A stretch of 64,000 bases of DNA from Brassica napus (lineage: Eukaryota > Streptophyta > Magnoliopsida > Brassicales > Brassicaceae): assembly GCF_020379485.1 (NCBI RefSeq), contig NW_026015704.1, positions 1 to 64,000 on the forward strand, read 5' to 3'. Below, one piece after another: positions 36,968 through 53,260 of the stretch; the first letter of the stretch is position 1, and every line of letters begins with the position of its first letter. The notes beneath the pieces are model-generated. The model was not told the origin of the DNA and did not search any database. It worked only from the letters and a program-made list of their open reading frames with translations. The position numbers and the translations under genes were made by a program.

Positions 36968-39900
36968 ATGGCGGCTAATGCTCCACCTGAGCTGGCTTCA
37001 GGGAACTCTTGCTGCATCGCGGTATGTATTTTCCTGAATAGTAGATTTGGATCAATTCTTGTGTTTAGCGATGTTGTATTTACGTGACTGTATTTTTCAG
37101 TGGCAAGGGAAGTACCTAGGCATGAAGAAGCGGCGAGATGCTTGTAAAGAAGCTATAGAGATTCTCCAGAAGGCCATGGGAGCTGCTAACGATGAGAAAA
37201 CCAATCTCCAGAAAAGTAAGTTGATTACGTTTCATCAGTTTATTCAGATTGGTAAAGATAGTTAGGACTTTGAAAGGAATATTCCTTTCACTACGAGTGG
37301 CATAGGTTTAGCTTGTTGGTTTTCTGATGTGTTGTGCTGTTGTTACTATTTGATTTTTGTTGTGTTACATGTTCCCTTGATATCTTGAGGTGAGCTATAC
37401 ACGTTAGAGTAAGTTATTGGTGTATTCCATATGTCTTTGGTTTTGAGTAGCGTTGGTTCTTCTTGAATGATGATTCTTTGGCGATTATTAACTGAATTTA
37501 TTATCTAACTTGAGCTATTAGTGATGTGTGGGTTGGGTGGAAAGATGGTTTTATTACTATACCTCTCAATCTTGTTGTTGTGTGTTTTTAACTCGGCACT
37601 GCTGACATGCTATCTATATGTTTACAGAACTTAGGGAGATGTCGGATAGCATGGACACTAAGGAGAATGATTCAGGTGAAAAAGGATCTTTGGAGAAAGA
37701 AGTTTCTGATTTGAAGTCTGAGAAATTTTCTTTGCAACAAAGATTGGAGCGAAACATTCAAGAAAAAAGTGAAGAAATTAAAATTCTTCGTGATCAAGCT
37801 TCTAGCAGAGAAAAGGAGATCAGTGAACTGAAGAACCTCCTTAAGAAAGAAACATCAAGGGCTGATAATTCCGAAGAAGAGAGGGAACAAGTTTGTAAAG
37901 AATTGAACAAGGCAAAGGCTCTGCTGGTCAAATATGAGGATATCAAGCCGGACGTTCCTGAACTGAAGGAGGAAATAAATCTGGTTAAAAGTCTTCTTGT
38001 AAGCGAGAGGCAGAAGGCTGAGTCAGAGAGGAAGAAAGCTGAATCAGAGAAAAAGAGAGCTGTTCAGTATCTTTCCGAGTTGGAGGTTTTAAGAGCTACA
38101 GCTCATAAGACTAGTTCTGATCTGCTTACTTCGACATCCACTCTTGAGACACTGAAAAAGCAGCTTGAGTCTGAAAAACAAAAGACTCTGAAAGAGAGAA
38201 AACGTGCAGATATGGAGAGTGCAAAAGCTAAGGAACAGATGAAGCTGGCAGAAGGCTTGTCTAAGAAGTTTGAAATCATTAGAGTTAGAAATGAAGAGCT
38301 CAAGAAAGAGGCGGAACTGCAGACCGCTAGGAGTAAAGTAAAGTTTGCTGAAAACTCAGCGAAATTGGAAGAGAAGATGAGACTCCTTGAGATGAATAAG
38401 AAAACAGCCATGGACTGGAAATCTCGTGTTGATGATCTGACTCGGCAGTTGCAGGAGTCACAATTAGTGACCGAGGGTTTGAAAAAACAGGTGCATGAGC
38501 TTTCTCTCTCTCGGAAATCGACTCGCTCTGTTTCTCCTCATGAAGCCAGAGATCTGGAAAAGGCTGAAATGAGGCTTTTGAAAAAGGAGCTGAAGTTTCA
38601 GAAGAAACGTGAAAAGCACTTCAATGAAGTGGCTGAGTTTGAAAAATATCGAAGGGAGTTTCAGGCAGAAGAGCTGGGTCGGTTAAAACGTGAGTTCGGT
38701 GGTTTTACAAATCGCATGAATCTTCTGGGTGAGTATTTTTCTAGAGACGTTGAAGGTACAGCTGCTCTTGCAAAGGTTTGTTTATGCCATAAATTTCTTA
38801 CTCTATTCCTTCCCATCTTAATTTAATATTCTGCTTGATGATTTGATATTTGATACTTTCTTTGCTCCCGGGTTTCAGACATTAGGCTACATGATGGATC
38901 TGTTCTGAATGACATGGTAAATTAAAAAGAATCCTGTTTTTCTATTTATCCTAGGTTTATGATTGTGGCTTAAAGCATTCTTAGTTTAGCTGAAATAGTC
39001 AGTTGAAGTTATCTGAGTATGAACACTTAGGCTCTAGTCTGTTGAAGTTGTTAGTGTCATTGAATCTTACTATAGGTAGATTATTCACAACATATATCGC
39101 CTTTATACTTTGGATCATTTTAATTCCTTACTACTTTACTTATGTTTCATTCCATTGCTTTTTAGGTGGAAGGCCGCAGGAAACCCCCAAAGAACCGTAG
39201 TGGTGAAAATAATTCTGACGCAAGATGCCATTTGGGAGCCAACCCTGGTTCTCAGGACCAAGCTTGCAAGTTTTCTGCCCAGTTAATCGCTAAAGCTGGA
39301 CGGGGCGTGAGTGAGTCTGTCTCCGATCCTATTTCTCAATTGGATTCTCCTACTGGAGGGTCTAGAGAGTTACTGACTTCTGGAGTAGTTTCCAGCGCAA
39401 TATCTTTTTCTGAGGGGGAGTTACTGGCCTCACAGGGAAGAGAGCAGTTCGCTTTTACTACTACAGCAGAAAATATCCAACCAACAAAATCAAGTATGTT
39501 CCAGAAAGTCGATACCGGGAAAAATGGAAAGCTCTGTTTTGTGGCTGAAAACTGTGTTCAAAGCGGTCAAAAAGATAGGCATGAGGTAGTTAATGAGCAC
39601 TCTCGAAAAAGAAAAAGATTGTCAGAGGCAATGGAGTCACGTAAGCATCTGTCATCTGATGATAAAAAGAAGAATCTACAGATTAGAGAGAAGCTGGGTG
39701 CCTTGCAGTCTATGGTAGCAGAAACTGGGTACAAGCCTTTAAGAGAGAAAGAAACTTTGGTTTCTTGTCAGAAGAAGACAGTTATGCAGAATTCTATTGA
39801 GTTTAACCGGTTAACCAAGACTCGAGGTAATAAAGCTGAAATTACACAAGTGGCTGGGAAAACTATGTGCCTCTCTACTGCTAAAGGACATGACGCGGCA

Positions 39901-42003
39901 ACATTATTTCTGGAGGAAGATGCTGCTACAGATTATATGAAATTGCTGGAGTTGGATCAACCAGAAGATGAAATTTATTACAAGATTGCAAGAGAGTCGC
40001 TCATGTCCCCTGATCTTCCGCAGGTAAACTTTTTGGGTGATGAGATTATGAATGAGGACAAAAATCCTACTACTGCTCTTGACTTGGTTGCTAGTAGTGA
40101 AGCTTATAGTCTCAACACTGAGAATGCTTCAGTGACAGTCAAAATGCCACCTGAGTCGCCAACATCGGATGGTCATATTCTTAAACACTTTGTTGTGTTT
40201 TCAAATACTGAAGACCAGAACAGTATCATCAAAATCTTCCATGCTGCAAACAGTTGTGCTCAGCGATGCCCATCAGTTGCTACAGCACAGTGGGCAGTGC
40301 CCGCGATTCTGTTCTCTTTGAAAATGGAAGACAACCTTTTAGCACGGTATGTTATTATCCTCTCTAATGTGTTTTCATTTCGTAATGTTGATATATAGTA
40401 ATTCTTTCAACTCCATTAGTAAACTAGTGTTTGGGTGCTAATATATGCCTTTGTTTTTCTCAGGGAAAGGGCATGTGTGTTCCTCTCCTTGCTGCTTCAT
40501 AACTTCTCTATGGTTTCCTCGATGAACATTGGGAACACTCTGGATCATGATTCTTGCGCCTGCTTAGATTCTTTCTCGAAGCATATATGTAGTGGTATGT
40601 CCCTAATCCCTTTTCCTTTTCTTGTTTTTCTTCTCAAAACTGAATATTTCAGTCTGCTATTGATTTGATGTTTAAATTAACTGAACTTGGAATTCTATTG
40701 TGTAGTTATGGCTGATACTGAAGCTGGAGGTATTCTAACCAAATTTTTGGAAGAACTCCTTAGCCTTCTTAAGGCCCTCCTTTCAGAGCAGAGGGTATTG
40801 TATTCTGCTAAATCCTCAGAAACAACTGAATCTGGTTTTAGCATTCATGTCACCTTGAATGGAGAAAATGTAGCTCTCTTCAGCAGAGTAGCTCTAACTG
40901 ATCATTTGGTGGCTGGAAGTGCTATTTTGGCAGCAATATGTACTGCAGTGGATCGTGTTGGACTTATCCGTGAAGTTTCCTTTGAACTCCTGCACAGACA
41001 CAGTCATGAGAAAACCCCAGTACCACTGACCATTCTTCACGTTTTTGCTTACATTGCTGGAGAGAAAATGATGTCCTCTAGTGATCATAACATTTCAAAT
41101 GCAGTGTTGAAATCCATTGTGATGTTTCTAGAGAACAGACATTTTGGCACTGTGGAGGGAAGTTCTAAGTTGCATCCGGGCAAGAACAAGTGTCCATTCT
41201 CAGACAAGTCTTCCTCGCTGGAGGCTATGGGATCTATGCTCATGGAAATTGTTCAGGAGTTTGCTCACTCTAATACTGTGCATCAGAGCTTGATTGAGTT
41301 TAGGCCGGCACACAAAGGGTTCCAGTGCGTATTGGGCAGGGATCAAAGTGTTACTTTATATGACATTCTGTCATTGGTGGACCTTATTGCTTGTTACACG
41401 GTATGTAGTTAAAAACTTTTCAAAAGCATTTACAACCTTCACTTGATGTTTTGTTAATCTATTGTACCAGTTTGATCTTATATATTTATAAATGTAGGCA
41501 TGGAACTGGACTAGTGCAAACATTGTTTCTCCACTGCTAAAGACGCTGGGAATGCCATTGCCAACAAACGTTTCTGTTGCAGTCATCTCCCTTCTTGGCC
41601 AACTTAGCAGGTAACATTTTATTAGTTTGTCTCTTTATACAGAACCAAAATGATGTAACAATATCCATTTCTCTCTTTTTGTTTTGGATATTGCAGTATT
41701 GGAGTGGATGCTGGTGGCTATGAAAATGAAGGAATATCAAACTTGAGAGAGAAACTGTCATCATTTCTGCAGTGTGAGACAACACTAGAAGCTGGTTTTG
41801 GAGTTCAGATAGCAACTGTGAGCTCCCTCTTGAAGACGCTTCAGCTGGATCTCGCAATAGTCTTTCAAGGCGAAACCACTAAGCTTCCGGATTGTGGCGA
41901 CCAAAGCTCATCTGTTCCAGCCAATATGGTCGCCAAGTGGTTCTCTTTATTGAGCGACGAACAGCGAGCTTTCGCAACCGAGTTCTTACAAACCTGTTGT
42001 TAG
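36968..42003 (+). CDS. MEE22: EMB1611/MEE22-like coiled-coil protein, 8 or 9 exons, about 1,250 aa
   Basis: The Arabidopsis orthologue (At2g34780) is needed for embryo development and shoot-meristem maintenance. Its biochemical role is not known to me. Exons are 36968-37021, 37101-37215, 37628-38755 or 38775, an optional 38879-38916, 39166-40346, 40464-40594, 40706-41400, 41498-41610 and 41697-42003, all GT-AG with consistent phase. The product starts MAANAPPELASGNSCCIAWQ. Exon 3 (about 375 residues) is nearly all charged coiled coil. Exon 5 is a Ser/Lys/Glu-rich low-complexity stretch. Exons 6-9 encode a hydrophobic, probably helical C-terminal domain (LTKFLEELLSLLKALLSEQR, ISLLGQLS). There are two in-frame options after exon 3. 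Donor 38756 joins the 38-nt mini-exon (DIRLHDGSVLNDM) and gives 1,253 aa. Donor 38776 joins 39166 directly and gives 1,247 aa. Confidence 0.9.
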
Positions 42004-42385
42004 ATAATTCCTTAGTTGAAAAATTCATCAAAAGCAGTACAATTTTGGATATGTCTCTCACTGCTTGATTCTTCTTCTTCATTGACTGATGTTTTTTCAA
42101 GGATGGAGATATTAAAGAAGCTTGCACTGAGGTTCCAAAGTTTATACTTTTTGTATTTTCTTAACCGGCCTAAACTGAACGAAGAATGTTACGTAGGTTT
42201 GTTTTAATAGAGTTTAGTTTCAGACAAAACCTAATCAATCACACCACCACAAGCAAAGATTGTAATATCAAGATTCAAGATAGTAAGCACACAAACTAAA
42301 ATGCTTGCTATCAAGATCCAAAACCCATAGACATCACTTGTATATATTTGTTAGAACATTTAATATGAAAACCATTTTCAATCCA

Positions 42386-45941
<3,556 letters not shown>

Positions 45942-45979
45942 CTATTGTGTGGTGTTTGTTTTTGGTTGCTGAGGTATGT

Positions 45980-46041
45980 GTTTGGGTTTATATAGGAGGT
46001 TGATGTGTGTGTGAAGCTGTGATTCTGTGAATGTCTTATAC
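45980..46041 (-). promoter_or_regulatory. MEE23 core promoter
   Basis: TATATAAA on the minus strand (about 45986-45994), some 60 bp upstream of the first ATG, with a CA-rich leader in between. It is placed correctly for a plant TATA box. Confidence 0.6.
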
Positions 46042-46347
46042 GTAAAGTTGGTGTAATAATTACATCAACATCTTCATTATATTCATTCATTTATTGCTAA
46101 AACTGTATAATTTTTTATTTCATTGCTAAACTTCTATCTTTTGTATTTTGACTACTTGAAAGATTAGGATTTTCGTGGAGTTTATTTACAAGTAAAGTTC
46201 GTGTTGTAATTACATCATGACTAAAAGTTTTCATTATGTTATATTCTTTCATTTGTTGCTAAAAATGTATCAAAATTTATTGTATTGCTAATCTTCTATC
46301 TTATGTATTTGACTACGTGAAAGATACAGATTTTCTTGGAGTTTATA
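46042..46347. repeat. Tandem duplication of a 150-bp unit upstream of MEE23
   Basis: Copy 1 begins GTAAAGTTGGTG at 46042 and copy 2 begins GTAAAGTTCGTG at 46192. They share ordered blocks: AATTACATCA, CATTTATTGCTAAAA / CATTTGTTGCTAAAA, CTTCTATCTT, TGACTAC, GAAAGAT and GGAGTTTAT. Divergence is moderate, so the duplication is not recent. It lies about 120-420 bp upstream of the MEE23 start. Confidence 0.75.
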
Positions 46348-48977
46348 TATTCCTTAATTATGCATATAACCAAATAAATGTCTCGCCAGTCGCCATTCGC
46401 CAACCATACAGAAAGAAAGAAATGAATTGTAAATTAGAATATGACCAGGGTCGTTGCATTCCCTTGTACTTCATTGCTATATAATCTGAATCTTTATATA
46501 TACTTTTGATGTCACATATTTTGTGCTCTACATATTTTCTATTTCTTTCTTATTTATCCCATTTAGCGATAAGATACTTGGGTTATGTTTGGTGAACTAG
46601 GCCGTGTTTTATATCCTCCTTCTCCACGGTAAAACGTTTGCAGATGCAATCATGAATCGAACCAGATCGAAATATAGCTACTGAAAGTCTGAAACTGCCA
46701 TACTGCAATGTTTGCACCATAACTAAAACTATATATAGTTTTAAATTCATTGCTACAGTTACCTATTTCTTGCAATGTATGTACGATTAGTAAAACTATA
46801 TCCGTTTTAAATTCAATTGCTATAATTATATCTTTCTTATTAATTGTACAGCCCCCAAGTTTTACTTTTAATATACTTGGATTTTTTCTTAAAGAAAAAA
46901 TTCCAAGTAATTCGCTGACCAAATAGCCGCCAAATACAAAGTTTCGCTGACCATAAGAAAACAAATTATCTCTTTAAAAGTTACTTTAATTGTAACAACC
47001 GTTGTCCTAGAATGTATTGATAACGAAACCTGAGTTTTGTGTGTATATTTAAATGTATTGTATTGTGAAATTAAGGGTTCTGAAGAAATGAATGTCTTTT
47101 GAAAGTAAGGAAACAATACGCAAGAACTTCGAAGATACCAACACCGGCCACTTTCTTTACATTTCAACATCTAAAGATATCGATGCCATTTATCTTCAGT
47201 AATTGTAGCGTGAAGGTAAACACATTTTCTTGAATTGTAATATAATCTCTTATGTTATTCGTACACAAGGGTCCTTTCACACTGTGCATTATTATTGTAG
47301 GCGATTTCTATTTATTTGAAGTTTTACTAATCTGTAACTCTACACATACACGGCATTTTTCCACGATAAACCTGAAAATTACTAATTGTAATTGTAACCA
47401 CGATTTATTAAAAAAATTCATAGTGGTATAAAATGTGATTGGGTTCAACTTCTATCTTCGTTAGACAAAAATCACATTATGTGTATTCCCAACATTAGTT
47501 GGATACATATAGATTGTATTGTGGGATTTTGTTGTCACAAGAAGATTGCGATAGGTAATGTGATTGATGATGATATTGAGAGATGTGTAGCTTAAAAGCA
47601 ACAAAGTGACAATGTCTGAAGATTATGTAATAACCGTATGCGTCAAAAACTTGCTTCAAAGTCTCAATCTGTATCTACTTATATAACATATATACAACAT
47701 TTGCTTCTATTATTTTCTACAACTCTATCAAACATGTCAATCGAGAGTTGAATTTGCGCGCACACATACTACGAAATATCTTTGACTCCGACGTTTAATT
47801 TAGGGGATCTGTAAGTTTACACAAGCTGCGGTCTCACAAATGGCTATATCATTGTAAATTCACATAATTTGGCTCCATATATAACTAAGTTACTAAACCA
47901 TTGTAACCTACAGAAGAGTAGATTTCTCACATATCTTTTGGCAAACTTATTTGTATGACTGGTCAAATTTTGGCCTCCTTACTTACCATATCAAAGTGCA
48001 TCTGAATTAAGTTACAGTCAAAATATATTTCTAAGAAATTTTGACAAAAATTGGCAACAAAGTACATGATGTCGCATTCACATAGCAAATATAGTCCCAA
48101 CGAGGCAACGACTCTGTCAAGGCCATGCCCCCTTAGCCTACTACATATTCTTAATAGCTTTATATAAATTTGATTTTGACGATATTGTCAAAGGATTAAA
48201 TTTTTATTATTTCATATGGAAAACATATAAGTGGATTTCCTTTTCTTTTTGATGTGTTTTGATCACTTTTTTAAAGAAAATATATAGTAAAATATTTGTT
48301 TTTACAGACAGATTTAAAATTTTACTGAGTGACAAATGATAAACAGAGTCAAAATATTAAATCCATCCCTTTTTAGTGAAAAGTTAAGTCTTTTTGTAGG
48401 AATATCTAATCCTAAGTTTTAAGTTAAATTTCTGACTGTTAAGAGAGGCTAACCCAATAAGTTCTTCTTCTTTTTTAGATTTAAGCCACACAAACATTTC
48501 AACAGTCTGAACTATACCAAATTGGTCCTATTTCAGTTTAAATTCAGATCTATTCATTCATCCTATAACCAAAAAGCCAAATGCAAAATATCCAAACTGA
48601 ACTGCACTGAAACTCAAATGCCAGATCTAGTTATTGTTTTTGGGAATATATATCGCTTCATTTTTTTGTGTGGACAATATACCTAAACCTCATTATGGGT
48701 TCAATATAGAATGTATGCACTGAATGAGCACATTGTTAGGATTTTTTTTGTAAAGATGGCAGTGACAAATGACAATTATCACCAAAATCAGGATATTTTA
48801 CATGATATGATATTTTTTTTAAATATCACCTAAAAGGCTAAAATTACACTTTATGTATTTATGAAGTTTTTCCCACGTTATTTTGCAAATAAATCTCCAA
48901 GATATGATTGTTTAACAAATTAACTATGTAACTATATAAATGAAAAAAAAAATCACTAAAAGATAGGAAACCACGAA
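46348..48977. other. Intergenic, no gene recognised
   Basis: AT-rich DNA. A small tandem duplication with a 67-bp step occurs at 46705-46838 (GCAATGT(T/A)TG...TTTTAAATTCA). Open frames are short and show no family similarity. I see no trace of another coding gene. Confidence 0.5.
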
Positions 48978-49922
48978 TCTTATATATTAAAACAGAAGTC
49001 ACAACCTTGATTCATGTGTGATTTTTTTAAAAATGGACCTAATGGACCTATTCATAGAAATTCAAAAATAAAATCTAATATGTTGGTAAGATGGGTTAAC
49101 ATTATCAAACTATATAATACATGTATAAAAATTAACATGTATTTCTTTAAAGTTAATAATATAAAATCTTTGTAACTACTTTAATCATAATATATTTTCA
49201 TTTTAAATATAATATATATTTATATATTATATTTTAAAATTTTAATAAATCTGTGTAATATTTAAACAATAACTTAATGTATTTTAAGTTATCGTTTAGA
49301 AATGAAAATAAATAAATTATATCCTATTTTATCTACTTTTATAGTCATGATCATGTTAAAATATAATTATTATACTAAAATAAATATGATAAAATTATAT
49401 TCAATTGATAAATTTATAAATTTTATTTTCATAAATATAAACTATTTATTTAAAATATAATATGATGATAGAACGACTTAAAATTAACAAACTATATAAT
49501 ACATGTCTAAAAATTAACATATCTTACACTTTTATATATACAATAATAAATTATCTAAAATGAATAAGCATAAAAATATTGGTAAAAAGAAATCCAGTTT
49601 TGAAATACAGGTCAGAATTTAGCATAAATTAAATAAAAAATATTTTTTAAATATATTTTCTCATGAATATATTAATTTGCTTAATAACTAAATGCAAATA
49701 CAATAAGATAAATATATTATAAGAAGTGGCAAATACATAAGGTTTAAACAATTAATTAATTATAACATGTAAATTATAAAACTATTGTATTTGAAATAGT
49801 TATATAAATATTTAAGTATATGATTAACATTAAAAATATATACCACTTATGTTCTAAAACAATAATTTATGTATAGAAAAGTGAAAACAAACACCCGTGC
49901 GGTTGTCCGGGTCAAAATCTAG
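48978..49922 (+). mobile_element. Helitron, non-autonomous (945 bp)
   Basis: It starts A|TCTTATATATTAAAACAG at 48978 and ends with a GC-rich stem (CCCGTGCGGTTGTCCGGG) then TCAAAATCTAG|T at 49922. Its first 70 bp closely match the start of the 55042 element, so both belong to one family. It carries no Rep/helicase frame. Confidence 0.85.
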
Positions 49923-50018
49923 TTTTTGTTTTAAAAGTGGAGTAGTTAAATAGATGTGTGTTAGTTTATTTTGGATTCATACTAGTGTATCTATTTTCTA
50001 TATTTATTTTGCTAGTTC

Positions 50019-51488
50019 CACTACAAAAAAAGTCTACATTGATAGCACATTGTTATAGCACGTTTTACTGAACTGCTGTCGTAGATGATTTAAATATTTC
50101 TGTATTATATTATAGCATTAGATAAACGCTATGGTAGAGTAAAACCTAAAATAGCACTTAATTAATGTTATTTTAAAAATTAAGTGAGCGAGAATATAAA
50201 GTCACAGATACCGCCAACACTTAGTGAAAATTAGATTTAAGCGCCAAAGATATTTTTAAGCGGCTTCAACAATGCTATCAAAGACATATAATAGCATTTT
50301 TATAACGCTAAGAAAAGCTCTTTGAACCCCTAAACTCTAAACATAGTTTTAAACTCTAAACATTGTTTTAAACCCTAAACTTTAAAGACAACCTTTAAAC
50401 CTCTAATTTTTTCATACTATAACTTCAAATCTTAAAATTAAAATCAAAATTTAATCTTTTTAATCTTAATCTATAATTTCCTAAACACATATCTTTAATC
50501 TTTAATCAAACTCTATATCTTAAATCTAAACTTCAAATGTAAACTAAACATTCAATACTCTAAATATAAACTTCAAATCTAAATTATTAAATATTTAACT
50601 ACAAATCGTCTAGTATTCAAATCTATTATTTTCGAATCTTAATCCAAAACACTAAATTTTAACCCTAAACCTCATATTCCAACATCAACACCTTAAATCA
50701 TAAAACTAAATTTACTCTTAATCATTTTTTTTTTGTAAATCATAAATATAAATTTAAAACTTTTCAAATTTTGAATCAAACATACAAATTTATAAACGGA
50801 TTATAAATCAGATTTTTATAAACATGCAAATTTAAAAATGATGACCAAAATCATAATGATGATATTAATCTAATATTTTCAAACTTAAACATCAATTCAT
50901 AAAATAAATATCAGTTTATTAGGTTCAAAAAATAAAAAAATTAGACTTAAATTATAAACTACAGAATATTAATTTTGAAATAAGATATAACTAATAAAAA
51001 TCACTTACAAAACAAATTATCAAATATGGAAAGACAAAACAAAAATAAAAATAAAAAAACAAAAACAAAATTGTCTGGGCAATCAGATTAAAGTACATGG
51101 ATCACACTTTTGAACCGTTAGATTAACTTAGATCTGAAGGTTAAGATTTATTCCTTTAATTTTTATTTTTATTTTCTCCTCTCCCTCTCTCTCTCTCTCA
51201 CTCTCAACTCCACGGATCTGGTCTTCATGTTCTTCTCCTTCATTCTCATCTCTCCCATCCCTCTCCAAGCTTACTGTTTCTCTCATCTCTCCTATCTCTC
51301 TCCACGCCTCTCTCATCTCTCCCATCTCTCTCCCACCGCGTCTCCTCCTCGTCTCACCACCACCAGGGTCGCCCTCTCACCACCACCACCACGGTCGCCC
51401 TCCCACCACCACCACGGTCGCACTCCCACCACCACCACGGTCGCACTCCCACCACCACCACGGTCGCACTCCCACCACCACCACGGTT

Positions 51489-51529
<41 letters not shown>

Positions 51530-52210
51530 TTGTATCTGTGTATCTTCTCTCTGTTTCTGTAGTATGAATCTGATGTTGTTTTGTTTTGGTAAAGATAGTT
51601 GGGGAGGCAAGGTTCATGGTGGCTGGAGGAGGCAAGGTCCATGGCGGCTTGAGGACGGAAGTCTCGTGGCGGCTGGAGGAGGCAAGGCTCATGGCTGTTG
51701 GAAGAGGGGCAAGGTTATGGAGGAGGCGGCTGCAGTCTTTTTTTTTTTTTTAGGTTAAGATTTGGTTTAGTGTAACCGGGTTAGAAAAATTGTAGTGGTC
51801 TGAGTTTGCTGTTATAATTTCTGGTTAGTTTTGTAAACCAGGATTAATTTGTAAACCAATTTTAATATATAAATAAAATTTATTTTAATTTCATTATAAA
51901 ACAATTTTCGGTTTAATATTAATTATTTTATTTCGAATTATAATTAATTTTAGTTTATTGCAGAAAGATCTATCATAGCACGAAAATATAAATCGTAACC
52001 AATTTATAACAAAAAAATAATGTTATGTTTAAGTTAATAATATCATTCAAATATTGCTATCGTATCTGCACAATTCATAGCATTTAAAAAAATGTTATCG
52101 TAGAGGGGGTACCTATGATGGCTGCCGATGACATAGCATTTCAAGTTTCGCTATAAAAGCCCTACCATAGCGTTTATCGTGTGCTAAGAATGCGCATATT
52201 TCTTGTAGTG
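50019..52210. mobile_element. Non-autonomous CACTA (En/Spm-type) transposon (2,192 bp)
   Basis: The left end is CACTACAAAAAAAG and the right end, reverse-complemented, is CACTACAAGAAAT. TAGCAC occurs at the inner edge of both ends. A 3-bp duplication, TTC, flanks it (50016-50018 and 52211-52213). Subterminal regions repeat TAGCA/TGCTA words, as CACTA elements do. No transposase is seen. The centre holds telomere-like AAACCCTAAA decay, a CT-rich tract and a GC-rich insert with a 23-bp minisatellite. Confidence 0.9.
51366..51486. repeat. 23-bp minisatellite inside the CACTA element
   Basis: About five copies of a GGTCGCACTC/CCACCACCACCAC unit with a 23-bp step, followed by a long CT dinucleotide run (51487-51522). 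The step is not a multiple of three, which is why an open frame across it cycles through Pro-, Ser/His- and Thr-rich readings. It is not evidence of a protein. Confidence 0.85.
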
Positions 52211-52213
52211 TTC

Positions 52214-53098
52214 TTATTGGTTAGAATTATTTGCCTAGAAAGTTTATAATACAATCCAGCGACAAAAAAAGTTGGGTAGGTTAGATGGTTAAGGAAATTG
52301 AATGTATTTGTTTTAAACAAAAGTTATGTAAAAAAAATTCTAATTGTTAGGGTGTTAAATGGGTCTGACCAGACTAATGAGCCTTAACAAATTTGGTCCG
52401 CTGAAACCCTAGGTTTGTTTCATGACTAACCATCATTATCTGTATCTCTTTTTTTTGGGCCAACCAATATGTGCATCTCTTTTTCTTTTGAATTTCTTTT
52501 TGTAACATTTTGGCATCTCATTGTGTGTGCAATGATAAGATATGAAGATTTACATTGATGACAAACAAAAACGGCATCCTCTCTGGCAAGATCTCAGATC
52601 CATTTATCCAAGACGTATTTAAATTTGTCTCATTCATTTTGGCATCCTGTTCGATATTAAGAATTTAATAGATAGGTCTTTATTATATCAGTCAAGCACA
52701 CATGGGAAAATCATTTACAAAACTGACGTTGATTATGAAGGTAGTTGGGGTAACTGGTAATCAGAAGAAAGAACACATGAGCAAGATGAATCTATTTTTG
52801 TGAACAAAGTTTGACTGGAATAGTTTGAGTGCAAAGTGCTCCAAGTAGTTTTAGAAATCCCCTTTCGTGATAATTATTGATTATATGAATTTTCCAACTT
52901 TTTTTTGCTAAACATACTGAAATTTGTAACTTCTACAGGAAAACTATAGTATCGAAAAGTGTGTTGGGGCCCTTTGCCTCGAACGAATTATGAAAAATCT
53001 CTGATTGGTAATTATCGAGTGACTGCAAGGGACTTGTAAATTTTATAGAACGGTTCAACATCAGGCTATAAGAGGTTTTCTTATAGCCAGCATATATT
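52214..53098. other. Intergenic, nothing recognised
   Basis: No open frame of note and no terminal repeats identified. Confidence 0.5.
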
Positions 53099-53260
53099 CT
53101 AAGAGCAAACCCACTTAAGGGTTTCTAAAATTTTTTAATTCTTCTTTATTTTTTTTCTGTCTGATTAAAAAAAAGAAAATTAAAAAGCGCACCAATCGCG
53201 GACCGTCACGTGTCGGTGGGATCCGCGAACAGTGCAAAAAAACCACCACAAGGGGTCCTT

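Noticed and set aside
51227..51490. Pro/Ser/His-rich 87-codon frame
   Set aside because: It is produced by the 23-bp minisatellite inside the CACTA element. The period is not a multiple of three.
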